NCBI RefSeq assembly: GCF_900155425.1
Contig: NZ_LT700191.1
Span: 607,918-671,917, forward strand
Reading direction: 5' to 3'
DNA: 64,000 bases
From: Parabacteroides massiliensis
GTDB taxonomy: Bacteria; Bacteroidota; Bacteroidia; Bacteroidales; Tannerellaceae
Shown piece by piece: positions 9,189 to 17,908 of this stretch. A model generated the notes under the pieces. It did not search any database. It was given only the letters and a program-made list of their open reading frames with translations, and was not told where the DNA came from. The position numbers and the translations under genes are program-made. Position 1 is the first letter of the stretch, and each line of letters starts with the position of its first letter.

Positions 9189-10034
9189 TTACCGACAAAG
9201 CAAGTTTTTACTTAGTTTCAATGGTCCATAAAAGAAAGAAGCAGTCGCTCCACCGTCAATCAAGAAATCTGCACCGGTAATGAATGCACCTTTGGCACTC
9301 ATCAGTAATTCTGCCACATTGGCGATTTCGTCCGCCGTGCCGGGACGTCCAGCCGGACATTTGGCAAACATGTTCTTATAGAAATCACCACGTGGGCCAT
9401 TGAACTCATCTATAGCTAACGGAGTGACCACTATACCCGGAGAAATGGAATTGATTCGCGCCTTTTTTGTTCCCCATTTCACGGCTTCTGCCATCACCCG
9501 CTTTACATTGCAACGTTTTGCCATTTGGTAAGCATGCAGCGTGTCGTGGATATTCTCCTTTTGAAGCATATCCAACGAGAGAAGTTCCTCGGTAGGAGTT
9601 GTAGCAAGTAACTCGTCTGCTTCAGGGGTAAGTGCCGGCATACGGTGTCCCGACTGGCTGGAGATAGTAACCCCCACGCCACCAGGTTTAATGACTTTGC
9701 CTACTTCTTCCAATAACACCGCGGTTCCATATAAATCTACTTTCAGAATTGTTTCAATAGATGCTTGGCTGGGTGATACGCCTGCGGCATTCACCAACAT
9801 TGAAATCTCACCATATTTCTGCGCTTCGCTGATCAAGTTCAATATAGAATATCTGGAAGACAAATCCATTTCGATGGGGATGACATCAAAACCTGCATCA
9901 TTCATTGTTTTAGCAATTGCATCTGCATTTCCCTTGAGCTTATCACCTATGACGATTTTCATTCCATAACCCATCCGGCGTGCGATAGCCATACCTATTT
10001 GACCGGCCCCGGTCAATATCATCACATTTTTCAT
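9189..10034 (-). CDS. Short-chain dehydrogenase/reductase (SDR)
   Basis: NAD(P)-dependent oxidoreductase of 281 residues with a Rossmann fold. The cofactor motif is TGAGQIGMAIA at about 8-18, followed by VNAAGVSPSQ. The active site shows Ser in SSQSGHRM and the YxxxK motif as YQMAK, with an insertion of about 40 residues between them. RINSISPGIV and FLIDGGATASF close the fold. The glycine motif GAGQIG departs slightly from the classic GxxxGIG. The substrate cannot be told; the gene stands alone between an esterase and a methyltransferase. Similar unlinked SDRs in Bacteroidales are usually annotated only to family level. Confidence 0.85.
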   Translation of the reverse strand: MKNVMILTGAGQIGMAIARRMGYGMKIVIGDKLKGNADAIAKTMNDAGFDVIPIEMDLSSRYSILNLISEAQKYGEISMLVNAAGVSPSQASIETILKVDLYGTAVLLEEVGKVIKPGGVGVTISSQSGHRMPALTPEADELLATTPTEELLSLDMLQKENIHDTLHAYQMAKRCNVKRVMAEAVKWGTKKARINSISPGIVVTPLAIDEFNGPRGDFYKNMFAKCPAGRPGTADEIANVAELLMSAKGAFITGADFLIDGGATASFFYGPLKLSKNLLCR

Positions 10035-10094
10035 ATTCTTTACTTATTTAGTTACTATTTATTCCTCTCTTTTGTGAGTATAATTGATTCAATG

Positions 10095-10102
10095 CAAAAA
10101 TA
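10095..10102 (-). promoter_or_regulatory. -7 promoter box for the SDR gene
   Basis: Minus-strand TATTTTTG, 61 bases before the ATG at 10034. Confidence 0.45.
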
Positions 10103-10287
10103 GTTGGATTAACATAGACGGACATTAAATAAATTACAGATTGAGTTACCCAAATCACTGTTTGGTTCCTATACATTATCTAAAATCCAAACGATCCGTT
10201 CCAAAAGTAAGGAGATGGGGATCACGGTGCTAAATGTTTTCTGACGAACAATAACAAAACGCAGATGACACAACGCCTTGATTCTAT

Positions 10288-10318
10288 TTTGCGGAACGGG
10301 TAAATCCTCGTACATTTG
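10288..10318 (+). promoter_or_regulatory. Complete Bacteroidetes promoter for the SpoU methyltransferase gene
   Basis: TTTG at 10288-10291, a 19-base spacer, then TACATTTG at 10311-10318. This matches the TTTG-N19-TAnnTTTG consensus exactly and sets the transcription start near 10325. The in-frame ATG at 10278 is therefore untranscribed from here. Confidence 0.75.
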
Positions 10319-10343
10319 TCACAATAAAGATGGAGTAAAAAAG

Positions 10344-11114
10344 ATGCTAAGCAAGGGGAAAGTAAAATACATACGTTCGTTAGAAATGAAGAAGTACCGG
10401 AACGAACTGAACGCATTCGTTGCCGAAGGGAATAAACTGGTCGCTGACATGATGTTCGCCTTTGAATGTGAACTGATTCTCGCCAAACCTTCCTGGATGG
10501 CGATGCAGGGGAACATTCCGGCAAAAGAGTTGTTGGAAGCGGAAAACGAAGATATCCGCAAAGCCAGTTTCCTGAAAAACCCACAGGACGTACTGGCCGT
10601 ATTCAAACGTCCGGACTGGCCGATCGACGAATCCGACCCTTCCTCTTCACTCGTCCTGGCTTTGGACGGCATACAGGATCCCGGAAACCTTGGAACCATC
10701 ATCCGGCTTGCCGACTGGTTCGGTATCGAGCATATCGTCTGTAGCCCTGACACCGCAGACGTATTCGCCCCAAAGACTGTGCAGGCCACCATGGGAGCGT
10801 TGGCACACGTGAAAGTCCACTATACAAATCTGGAAGACTACCTGAAAACCCAGGTGGCAAAGCAGGTCCCATTGTTCGGCACATTCCTCGACGGAGAAAA
10901 CATGTACACAAAGGATTTGAAGGCAAACGGAATCATCGTGATGGGAAACGAGGGGAACGGAATACGTCCACAAATAGAAGCGTTGATCGATCAAAAACTT
11001 TACATTCCGAGTTTTCCCCCCGAAAGAGAGACTTCAGAGTCTTTGAATGTAGCCATCGCCACGGCCGTCATCTGCGCCGAATTTCGCCGTCGCGGGGGAA
11101 ATGCCACTCAATAG
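10344..11114 (+). CDS. TrmH/SpoU family RNA 2'-O-methyltransferase
   Basis: SPOUT-fold RNA ribose methyltransferase of 256 residues. The N-terminal substrate-binding part (KVKYIRSLEMKKYRNELNAFVAEG) resembles the RNA 2'-O ribose methyltransferase domain. The C-terminal catalytic domain carries the three SpoU motifs: ALDGIQDPGNLGTIIRLADWFG, IVMGNEGNG and the SLNVAIATAV block that forms the AdoMet knot. Target could be 23S rRNA or a tRNA; sequence alone does not decide. The ATG at 10344 is chosen because a full promoter lies at 10288-10318. The last 81 bases overlap the end of a gene on the opposite strand. Confidence 0.9.
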   Translation: MLSKGKVKYIRSLEMKKYRNELNAFVAEGNKLVADMMFAFECELILAKPSWMAMQGNIPAKELLEAENEDIRKASFLKNPQDVLAVFKRPDWPIDESDPSSSLVLALDGIQDPGNLGTIIRLADWFGIEHIVCSPDTADVFAPKTVQATMGALAHVKVHYTNLEDYLKTQVAKQVPLFGTFLDGENMYTKDLKANGIIVMGNEGNGIRPQIEALIDQKLYIPSFPPERETSESLNVAIATAVICAEFRRRGGNATQ

Positions 11115-11396
11115 CAACAGGCAGACAGGCAAACCCGTTCGAGAAATTGGTGTAAACCCTTGACGTTCCAAGGCCTCAGCCAATGTCTCGCCCCGCCGCA
11201 TGTCAAAAGCAACTCGCTCTCCCGTGCAAAGCGTAGAAATGGAGGCAAGGATCAGGAGGCCGTCATAAAACTCCGTACCCGCAATTTCTTCTTCCAAAGG
11301 GAAAACACCAGCCAGACATTCCTCTTCGTCCAACTCGACGTAGTGCATCGGGAAGAAGCTATTCCAATAAATATAATGAGAGGCTATCCGGCGCAT
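11034..11396 (-). CDS. Small conserved hypothetical protein (120 aa)
   Basis: I do not recognise a named family. The N-terminal half (MRRIASHYIYWNSF, MHYVELD, GVFPLEEEIAGTEFYDGLL) has the look of proteins found next to the lspA/DUF4296 genes in other Bacteroidales. The C-terminal half is less typical and its last 27 residues are coded in the overlap with the convergent methyltransferase gene. It starts 8 bases after the stop of the DUF4296 gene, which argues for translation as the last gene of the ileS-dksA-lspA cluster. No signal peptide or membrane segment is evident. It could be an accessory protein for the upstream lipoprotein; that is only inference from position. Confidence 0.6.
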   Translation of the reverse strand: MRRIASHYIYWNSFFPMHYVELDEEECLAGVFPLEEEIAGTEFYDGLLILASISTLCTGERVAFDMRRGETLAEALERQGFTPISRTGLPVCLLLLSGISPATAKFGADDGRGDGYIQRL

Positions 11397-11404
11397 AACA
11401 CGTT

Positions 11405-12208
11405 TTATTTCGTAGCGGAGACTTGCGCAGCCAACGAATCTTTTGCCATATCAGTCAGGCGGCCATAATTGTATTTCATAAGGTTCAGACTGTCCAGATA
11501 AACCTTGTAGTAGGAAGAGTCGGCATTGTTCATAAAGATATATCCGTAGACGCGCTTGACCTGCTTAGTCGGGATCGTCTTCAAAACGGTCTCGTGAGGT
11601 CCATCGCGAAGCACCTTGTCATTAACGGTCACGATCGTATCGCCCTGGTCGGCACTTATGTGTATCTCCGGCTTATAAGTCATTGTCTCGTTGATGCCCC
11701 AGACATTCATGCCCAAAACGAACGAGCTCCCGGATGAATAGTTCGTTTCCGGCCTGACATCGAACGTCACCCCGTTAAACAACGCATCGGGTTCCAGCCT
11801 CAAAGAAGTACGACGAGGCCAAATATCCACTGAATCTTGTTTGGAAACGGGCACCGCCGAAGCCTGCACATCACCCAACGCTTTCTGCCGATTGTTCAAA
11901 TCAGCCAACACGCGGTCATACACCTTCATATAAATATCCAAATTCCGCCCATACCAAACAAGCGAACTATCATATTCGGCCTGTGTGATCTTATATTTGC
12001 GGAAGATGGATTGATACAGAGCCTCTTTATGGGCATTATCGGGAAATCCCTTGTTGTCAAGGCTGATCATGGCTTCCGCCAATTGCATATCTGTCTGTAC
12101 GGCTTGCATTTTCTTTTCAGAAAGAATGCCATCCGGCACTTTGCTACAACCGGCCAGTAAGGCTCCCAGTAACAAAACGACACTATATCTATGCAGGCTG
12201 TTCCGCAT
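11405..12208 (-). CDS. DUF4296 family lipoprotein
   Basis: Exported lipoprotein of 267 residues. The lipobox is LLAGCSK with Cys21 after a hydrophobic stretch. Residues 24-110 form the helical DUF4296 region (LSEKKMQAVQTDMQLAEAM ... FRKYKITQAEYDSSLVWYG), followed by a predicted beta-rich C-terminal half. Function is unknown. A longer frame opens at 12427, but its 73 extra residues run antisense-like through the end of lspA and lack family features. The ATG at 12208 gives a proper signal peptide. The gene begins 11 bases after the lspA stop, fitting since LspA processes such lipoproteins, although general lipoprotein processing would explain lspA equally well. Confidence 0.82.
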   Translation of the reverse strand: MRNSLHRYSVVLLLGALLAGCSKVPDGILSEKKMQAVQTDMQLAEAMISLDNKGFPDNAHKEALYQSIFRKYKITQAEYDSSLVWYGRNLDIYMKVYDRVLADLNNRQKALGDVQASAVPVSKQDSVDIWPRRTSLRLEPDALFNGVTFDVRPETNYSSGSSFVLGMNVWGINETMTYKPEIHISADQGDTIVTVNDKVLRDGPHETVLKTIPTKQVKRVYGYIFMNNADSSYYKVYLDSLNLMKYNYGRLTDMAKDSLAAQVSATK

Positions 12209-12219
12209 TAATTCTTTTT

Positions 12220-12846
12220 CTATTTTTCTTTTGAGAGACTTGTCGACAATGTGCGACGGTAGAACAACAACAAAAAAAAGACACCTACGCAAATTGCCGA
12301 ATCGGCCAAGTTGAAGATCGGACGGAAAAAGACGAACTCTTTTCCTCCCCACACCGGAATCCAGTCCGGCAACACTGTCTGTATCAAAGGGAAATAGAAC
12401 ATATCGACCACTTTCCCGTGCAACCAACCGGCATAACCGCCTCCTTCAGGCATAAACGAAGCGACCTGCCCAAAGCTATGGTCAAACACTACTCCGTAGA
12501 ATACGGAGTCGATGATGTTCCCGATAGCTCCCGCAAAGATCAACGAAATACAGGCGATAAAGCCAAAGGTGTAGTTCTGCTTCACCAGCTTATACAGGTA
12601 ATAACCTATAAAACCGACGGCCACGATGCGGAAGACCGACAAGAACAACTTTCCGATTACTTCTATCCCGAATGCCATTCCCGCATTCTCGGTAAAGTAC
12701 AGATAAAACCATGGAGTAATTTCAATGCTCTCATGCAATTGCATGTGAGTTTTGATCCATATTTTAAGAGCCTGGTCAAGAATAAGGAGCAACATCACAA
12801 TCAACGCTGCTCCCCAACCTTTGGAATATCTCATTTTATTTGGCAC
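12220..12846 (-). CDS. lspA: Lipoprotein signal peptidase (signal peptidase II)
   Basis: Inner-membrane aspartic protease that cuts signal peptides from prolipoproteins just before the lipid-modified Cys. The protein has 208 residues, with about four transmembrane helices. The catalytic Asp113 lies in GAIGNIIDSV and Asp182 in FNLADSAI; NAGMAFG at about 54-60 is the third family block. It is longer than the roughly 160 residues of the E. coli enzyme because of a loop at about 125-172, as is common in Bacteroidetes. Its start overlaps the end of the dksA-like gene by 11 bases, indicating translational coupling. Confidence 0.96.
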   Translation of the reverse strand: MPNKMRYSKGWGAALIVMLLLILDQALKIWIKTHMQLHESIEITPWFYLYFTENAGMAFGIEVIGKLFLSVFRIVAVGFIGYYLYKLVKQNYTFGFIACISLIFAGAIGNIIDSVFYGVVFDHSFGQVASFMPEGGGYAGWLHGKVVDMFYFPLIQTVLPDWIPVWGGKEFVFFRPIFNLADSAICVGVFFLLLFYRRTLSTSLSKEK

Positions 12847-13216
12847 CTCCCTGTTTAGCTTCGATACTCAACGTGGCGTGAGGCACGGCACGTAGTCTTT
12901 CTTTCGGGATCAATTTTCCGGTCTCGCGGCAAACACCATACGTTTTATTTTCAATTCGGACCAATGCCGCCTGCAAGTTCTGGATAAACTTCATCTGACG
13001 TTGTGCCAAACGACCGGCCTCTTCTTTTGATAAAGTCGCAGCCCCTTCCTCCAAGACCTTAAACGTCGGAGACGTATCAGCGACATCGTTACCGTCGGAG
13101 TTGGTGATACCGGATCTCAACAGGTCATAATCTTTTTTCGCTTTCTCCAGCTTTTCCAATATTATGGCGCGGAACTCCTCGAGTTCAGCATCCGAATATC
13201 TTGTCTTTTCTGCCAT
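12836..13216 (-). CDS. TraR/DksA family protein with degenerate zinc finger
   Basis: Protein of 126 residues with a long N-terminal coiled coil (about 7-95) and a C-terminal DksA-like finger. DksA proteins bind the RNA polymerase secondary channel and act with ppGpp. The finger region reads YGVCRETGKLIPKERLRAVPHAT. Only one of the four expected Cys ligands is present; the partners are Thr, and Ser in the final LSIE. So the fold probably does not bind zinc. The coiled-coil tip shows DVADTSP, where DksA has acidic residues. It lies between ileS and lspA, a familiar Bacteroidales arrangement. Regulation of transcription is a family-based inference. Confidence 0.85.
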   Translation of the reverse strand: MAEKTRYSDAELEEFRAIILEKLEKAKKDYDLLRSGITNSDGNDVADTSPTFKVLEEGAATLSKEEAGRLAQRQMKFIQNLQAALVRIENKTYGVCRETGKLIPKERLRAVPHATLSIEAKQGGAK

Positions 13217-13228
13217 GGTTCATTTAAA

Positions 13229-13350
13229 TTAATAATTAACAATTAAGAATGAATAATGAATAATTCAACAATGAGAAAGTTCTCTCCTTCCTCTTGCCCA
13301 CAAATATAAGCAATTCTTCCATTGTTCATATTAATTATTCATTATTCATT
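13229..13350. repeat. Inverted heptad-repeat element, ileS-dksA spacer
   Basis: From 13229 six 7-base units run in one register (TTAATAA, TTAACAA, TTAAGAA, TGAATAA, TGAATAA, TTCAACA). At 13320-13350 the opposite strand version appears (TTATTCA twice, preceded by CATTGTT). The arms 13248-13273 and 13320-13350 are largely complementary and enclose a 46-base core that contains the dksA promoter box. Confidence 0.75.
13301..13308 (-). promoter_or_regulatory. -7 promoter box inside the heptad element
   Basis: Minus-strand TATATTTG, 85 bases before the dksA-like start. It would allow transcription of dksA-lspA-DUF4296 independently of ileS. Confidence 0.45.
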
Positions 13351-13356
13351 GAATAT

Positions 13357-16300
13357 TTACGCTTTTTCAATTCGGACCGAAAGTTTGAATTCTTCGAAGT
13401 CCAACTCGGTTGCATCGCTGATCACATCCGTAATTTCCACAGATACAGCCAATACTTGATTCGCTATATACGAATTGAAATCCTTTATAGCCTCATCCAT
13501 CACTTCGTTCGAAAGGACGGTAACAGATATCTTGTCCGTGATATCGTAACCGCTGCTCTTACGCAAGTTCTGGATGCGGTTCACCAACTCACGCGCCAGC
13601 CCTTCCTTACGAAGACTCTCCGTCACGGTAATGTCCAGAGCTACCGTCAAGCGGCCTTCGTTCGCAACCAGCCAGCCCGGTATGTCTTCGGAGATAATCT
13701 CGACGTCCGTACGTTCGATCACAGCCTCCTGTCCTTCGACGGTCAGCGTGAACGTACCGGCTTTTTCGAACGCATTGATTTCGTCCTGACTCATCGTCTG
13801 GATAGCAGCAGCCAAGGTCTTCATGATCTTGCCGTAACGCGGGCCCAACTTCTTGAAGTCGGGCTTGATCTTCTTTACCAAAATACCGGCAGCATTATCG
13901 ACAAACTTCAGTTCCTTCACATTGACTTCATTCAGGATCAATGTTTTCACTGCTTCGAGACTCTCCTGCTGATGAGCATCCACAACCGGGACCATGATGG
14001 TTTGCAACGGCTGGCGAACCTTAATATTCACCTTGCGGCGCAAAGCCAGCACCATAGAAGACACATCTTGTGCCATTTGCATACGCTCTTCCAGGTTCTT
14101 GTCGATCAAAGCCTCGTTGCAAACTGGGAATTCGGACAAGTGAACAGATGCGACCTTCTCACGTCCGGTAGCAGAGATCAGGTCACAGAACAACTGGTCT
14201 GCATAGAAAGGCGCGATCGGAGCCATCAACTTGGCGACCGTTTCCAGACAGGTGTACAACGTCTGATAGGCGGACAACTTATCGGTCGTCATGCCTCCAC
14301 CCCAGAAACGGCGGCGGTTCAGACGCACATACCAGTTACTCAGATTGTCGTTTACGAAATCTGAGATCGCACGTCCGGCACGGGTCGGTTCGTATGTATC
14401 TAAGAATCCATCCACGTCCTTCACCAGCGAATTTAGCAACGACAATATCCAACGGTCGATTTCGGGACGTTCTTTCCAATCCACATCCGGTTCGGAATAA
14501 TCGAAACCGTCCACATTCGCATACAAAGCGAAGAACGAATATGTATTATATAATGTACCGAAGAACTTACGGCGAACTTCTTCTATTCCGTCGATATCGA
14601 ACTTGATGTTGTCCCAAGGAGAAGCATTCGTAATCATGTACCAGCGCAAAGGATCGGAACCGTATTGTTCGATCGTAGCGAACGGATCAACAGCGTTGCC
14701 CAGGCGTTTTGACATCTTGTTGCCATTCTTGTCCAATACCAAGCCGTTCGAAACGACCGCTTTATATGCCACGCTATCAAATATCATCGTGGCGATCGCA
14801 TGCAACGTGAAGAACCATCCGCGTGTCTGGTCAACGCCTTCGGCGATGAAATCGGCCGGATACACCTTACGCTCGTCGAAGATTTCCTTGTTTTCGAACG
14901 GATAATGGATCTGAGCATAAGGCATCGCGCCGGAATCGAACCATACGTCGATCAGGTCAGCCTCGCGCTTCATCGGTTTGCCACTTTCGGATACTAAGAT
15001 CACATCATCCACATAGGGACGGTGCAGGTCGATCTTTTCGTAGTTTTCCTTCGTATATTCGCCCGGCTGAAAATTCAGGTCCTTGTATGGGTTGGACTCC
15101 ATCAACCCGGCTTTTACGGATTTCTCGATTTCATTGTACAACTCTTCAACCGAACCGATGCAGATTTCTTCCGCCCCGTCTTCGGTACGCCAGATTGGCA
15201 ACGGCGTTCCCCAATAGCGGCTACGGCTCAGGTTCCAGTCTTGCAGGTTTTCCAACCATTTACCGAAACGTCCCGTACCAGTGCTCTGCGGTTTCCAGTT
15301 GATCGTATTGTTCAGTTCGATCATCCGTTCGCGGCAAGCAGTCGTACGGATAAACCAACTATCAAGCGGATAGTACAAGACCGGCTTATCTGTGCGCCAG
15401 CAGTGCGGATAGTTGTGTACATGCTTCTCGATGCGGAACACACGGTTCTGTGCCTTCAGCATCATGCAGATTTCGATATCCAGCGTTTCGTCTTTTTCTC
15501 CTTTCGTCGGATCGTAGGCGTTCTTCACGAACTTGCCTTGCCACGGATCATAGTCAGTCGCATTCATATGCTCCTGTACATATTCGGGATCAAGGTCTTC
15601 CAAGAGATAGAACTTTCCGGTCATGTCGACCATCGGACGACGATTCCCGTCTTTGTCAATCATCATCAATGGAGGTATGCCGCTTGCTTTTGCCACACGG
15701 TCGTCATCCGCACCAAAAGTCGGAGCAATATGGACTATACCCGTACCGTCTTCAACCGTCACATAGTCACCGGTGATGACCCGGAAAGCGCCTTCACCCG
15801 GATTGACCCACGGGATCAGTTGCTCGTAGTGCATGCCCGCCAGTTCCGGACCTTTCCATTCGCCGACCACTTTGAACGGGACCAGTTTGTCGCCTGGCTT
15901 ATAATCGGCCAAAACCAGATCGGCAGCTTTCGGGTTGAAATAGACATTCTGTAAGTCCTTGGCCAAAACGGCCGTCATCGGCATACCTGTATACGGGTTG
16001 TAGGTCTGAACAGCCACATACGTGATATTCGGTCCCACACAAAGAGCGGTGTTGGAAGGCAATGTCCACGGAGTAGTGGTCCATGCCAGAAAGAAAGGTT
16101 CACCGAATCCGGTCATCTCCGGTTTCGGATCGAGAATGCGGAACTGGGCCGTACAAGTCGTATCCTTCACATCGCGATAACATCCCGGCTGGTTCAACTC
16201 GTGCGAGCTAAGCCCTGTTCCGGCCGCTGGCGAATACGGCTGAATCGTGTACCCTTTGTAAAGCAAGCCTTTCTTATATAGCTCCTTCAGCAGGAACCAC

Positions 16301-16782
16301 AAGGTTTCGATATAGCGGTTGTCGTAAGTGATATACGGGTTTTCAAGGTCAACCCAATATCCCATCTTCTGTGTCAGATCCGTCCATTCCTTCGTAAACT
16401 TCATCACGTCGCGACGGCAGGCGGCATTATATTCGGCTACAGAAATCTTTTTGCCAATGTCTTCTTTGGTTATACCCAATGATTTTTCAACTCCCAACTC
16501 TACCGGCAATCCGTGTGTATCCCATCCCGCCTTACGGTTGACAAGATACCCTTTCATGGTCTTATAACGGCAGAAAATATCCTTAATCGAACGGGCAATC
16601 ACATGGTGAATACCGGGCATACCGTTTGCAGAAGGGGGACCTTCATAAAACACAAACGAGGGATGTCCTTCGCGGATTTCAAGACTCTTATGGAAGATGT
16701 CGCCATCCTGCCATTTCTTCAGCACCTCTTTATTGACGTTCGACAAGTCAAATTTCGAGTATTCGGCAAATTTCTTACTCAT
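13357..16782 (-). CDS. ileS: Isoleucyl-tRNA synthetase
   Basis: Class I aminoacyl-tRNA synthetase of 1141 residues that charges tRNA-Ile and edits valine. The HIGH-equivalent motif is GIHHVIARS (His59-His60), an altered form often seen in Bacteroidetes. Further blocks are AGWDTHGLPVE, the CP1 editing domain (WTTTPWTLPSNTA, DGTGIVHIAPTFG) and the catalytic loop KMSKR at 689-693. The length above 1100 residues and the C-terminal region without an obvious zinc ribbon suggest the eukaryote-like type 2 class, whose members can be less sensitive to mupirocin; that is inference. It begins 40 bases downstream of its own promoter box and heads the dksA-lspA cluster. Confidence 0.96.
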   Translation of the reverse strand: MSKKFAEYSKFDLSNVNKEVLKKWQDGDIFHKSLEIREGHPSFVFYEGPPSANGMPGIHHVIARSIKDIFCRYKTMKGYLVNRKAGWDTHGLPVELGVEKSLGITKEDIGKKISVAEYNAACRRDVMKFTKEWTDLTQKMGYWVDLENPYITYDNRYIETLWFLLKELYKKGLLYKGYTIQPYSPAAGTGLSSHELNQPGCYRDVKDTTCTAQFRILDPKPEMTGFGEPFFLAWTTTPWTLPSNTALCVGPNITYVAVQTYNPYTGMPMTAVLAKDLQNVYFNPKAADLVLADYKPGDKLVPFKVVGEWKGPELAGMHYEQLIPWVNPGEGAFRVITGDYVTVEDGTGIVHIAPTFGADDDRVAKASGIPPLMMIDKDGNRRPMVDMTGKFYLLEDLDPEYVQEHMNATDYDPWQGKFVKNAYDPTKGEKDETLDIEICMMLKAQNRVFRIEKHVHNYPHCWRTDKPVLYYPLDSWFIRTTACRERMIELNNTINWKPQSTGTGRFGKWLENLQDWNLSRSRYWGTPLPIWRTEDGAEEICIGSVEELYNEIEKSVKAGLMESNPYKDLNFQPGEYTKENYEKIDLHRPYVDDVILVSESGKPMKREADLIDVWFDSGAMPYAQIHYPFENKEIFDERKVYPADFIAEGVDQTRGWFFTLHAIATMIFDSVAYKAVVSNGLVLDKNGNKMSKRLGNAVDPFATIEQYGSDPLRWYMITNASPWDNIKFDIDGIEEVRRKFFGTLYNTYSFFALYANVDGFDYSEPDVDWKERPEIDRWILSLLNSLVKDVDGFLDTYEPTRAGRAISDFVNDNLSNWYVRLNRRRFWGGGMTTDKLSAYQTLYTCLETVAKLMAPIAPFYADQLFCDLISATGREKVASVHLSEFPVCNEALIDKNLEERMQMAQDVSSMVLALRRKVNIKVRQPLQTIMVPVVDAHQQESLEAVKTLILNEVNVKELKFVDNAAGILVKKIKPDFKKLGPRYGKIMKTLAAAIQTMSQDEINAFEKAGTFTLTVEGQEAVIERTDVEIISEDIPGWLVANEGRLTVALDITVTESLRKEGLARELVNRIQNLRKSSGYDITDKISVTVLSNEVMDEAIKDFNSYIANQVLAVSVEITDVISDATELDFEEFKLSVRIEKA

Positions 16783-16821
16783 ATCGCGTTATCTATTTAT
16801 TTATCTTCTCAAAAATTGCCG

Positions 16822-16853
16822 CAAAGGTAGTGATTTAATTCGAATTAGGCAAT
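16822..16853 (-). promoter_or_regulatory. Promoter for ileS
   Basis: Minus-strand TACCTTTG at 16822-16829, with ATTG (3 of 4 to TTTG) 20 bases upstream at 16850-16853. Confidence 0.6.
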
Positions 16854-16870
16854 ATGGTAACAGCGAGGAC

Positions 16871-17908
16871 TCAAATCTCTCCGGACGCATTTTTCAGAGC
16901 CATCAGCAACGCCACCACTTCCGAATAATTCTTTCGGCCGGAGGGGATGTTGTTCCCTTTCAGGAACCAGTTGTAAGCAGCACTCTGGATTTCACCTATG
17001 AACGGGCTGTACATAGCTTGCCAGTAAACGACTTTCCGGTTGTAAACATCTTTTACTTCGGGGGAGATCGTTTCTTTCCATTGATTAAATTCTTCTTCAG
17101 GCAAAAGTTGATATGCGTTGCTCAAGACATACGGTAACAAGGCGAAGTAAGCCGAAAAACGGATTTCCGCCACTTCCGAACGGGAGCAGACCAGAAAACC
17201 GTACAGATTTGCTTCCGCCTCGCTGGATATCCCCAACACATGCGCCATTTCGTGCGCATAAGTAAACGGATACTGGACAGGCAACAATTCGGGATTCAGG
17301 TTATATTCGGTAAAAAACGGCCCCATATATCCCAAAACGCCCACCTTGCTCATCAACGAAGGAAGTAACATCGGCTTCGGATGCAGATATCCGGCAGGAG
17401 CGACCAGTCCGAATCTTCCGACAATTTTCCGGTAGCCCTTTTCGGACTCCTCCGCAACAACCACCTTGTCGATCTCCTCTACCGGGACAAAAGAAACATT
17501 CAGAGAATCCGTGTAAGCAGACAGGAAAGAGCGGAACGCTTCGGCCGAATAAGCCACGTGCGAAAGTTGCGTCCGGGTAAAAAAATCTTGCCGGAAATAA
17601 TTCAACCCCCATGCCATATAGAACCAGACATATACCCACAAAAGGTATTCGACAATCCGTTCCGCCAACTTCTTCCACGAACATCTACCGGCAACAGCAC
17701 AAACCACATAAACAAGTAGACTTCCTATACTTCCATATATCAAGCAATCGCCCACCGAAAAGAAAAAAATCGATGAGAAACGGGACAGGACGGCCGATAC
17801 ATACGGATATACATTCCGGGCATACGTCTCTCCGGCTCCTGGTGAACACATGGTGAACCAGATAGCAACTAAAAGGAGAGACAAGATTGTCCGGCGTATG
17901 TATTTCAA
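16871..17908 (-). CDS. DUF3810 family membrane protein with HEMAH zinc-peptidase motif
   Basis: Protein of 345 residues. About three N-terminal transmembrane segments (roughly 5-22, 45-75 and 85-103) precede an extracytoplasmic domain carrying YAHEMAHVLGISSEAEAN. This HExxH with a downstream Glu is the metzincin or gluzincin-like metal site typical of DUF3810. The family is limited mainly to Bacteroidetes and no substrate is known. A protease role is inferred from the motif. The start overlaps the metH stop by 4 bases, so the gene is the tail of the smpB-metH operon; a functional link with methionine synthesis is not evident. Confidence 0.82.
   Translation of the reverse strand: MKYIRRTILSLLLVAIWFTMCSPGAGETYARNVYPYVSAVLSRFSSIFFFSVGDCLIYGSIGSLLVYVVCAVAGRCSWKKLAERIVEYLLWVYVWFYMAWGLNYFRQDFFTRTQLSHVAYSAEAFRSFLSAYTDSLNVSFVPVEEIDKVVVAEESEKGYRKIVGRFGLVAPAGYLHPKPMLLPSLMSKVGVLGYMGPFFTEYNLNPELLPVQYPFTYAHEMAHVLGISSEAEANLYGFLVCSRSEVAEIRFSAYFALLPYVLSNAYQLLPEEEFNQWKETISPEVKDVYNRKVVYWQAMYSPFIGEIQSAAYNWFLKGNNIPSGRKNYSEVVALLMALKNASGEI

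Noticed and set aside
13294-14364. Long plus-strand frame of 356 codons opposite ileS
   Set aside because: It is antisense to a clear isoleucyl-tRNA synthetase and has no family features; the His/Arg/Gln-rich composition is that of a shadow frame.
15022-15954. Plus-strand frame of 310 codons opposite ileS
   Set aside because: Shadow of the same synthetase gene; no promoter, no domain and atypical composition.
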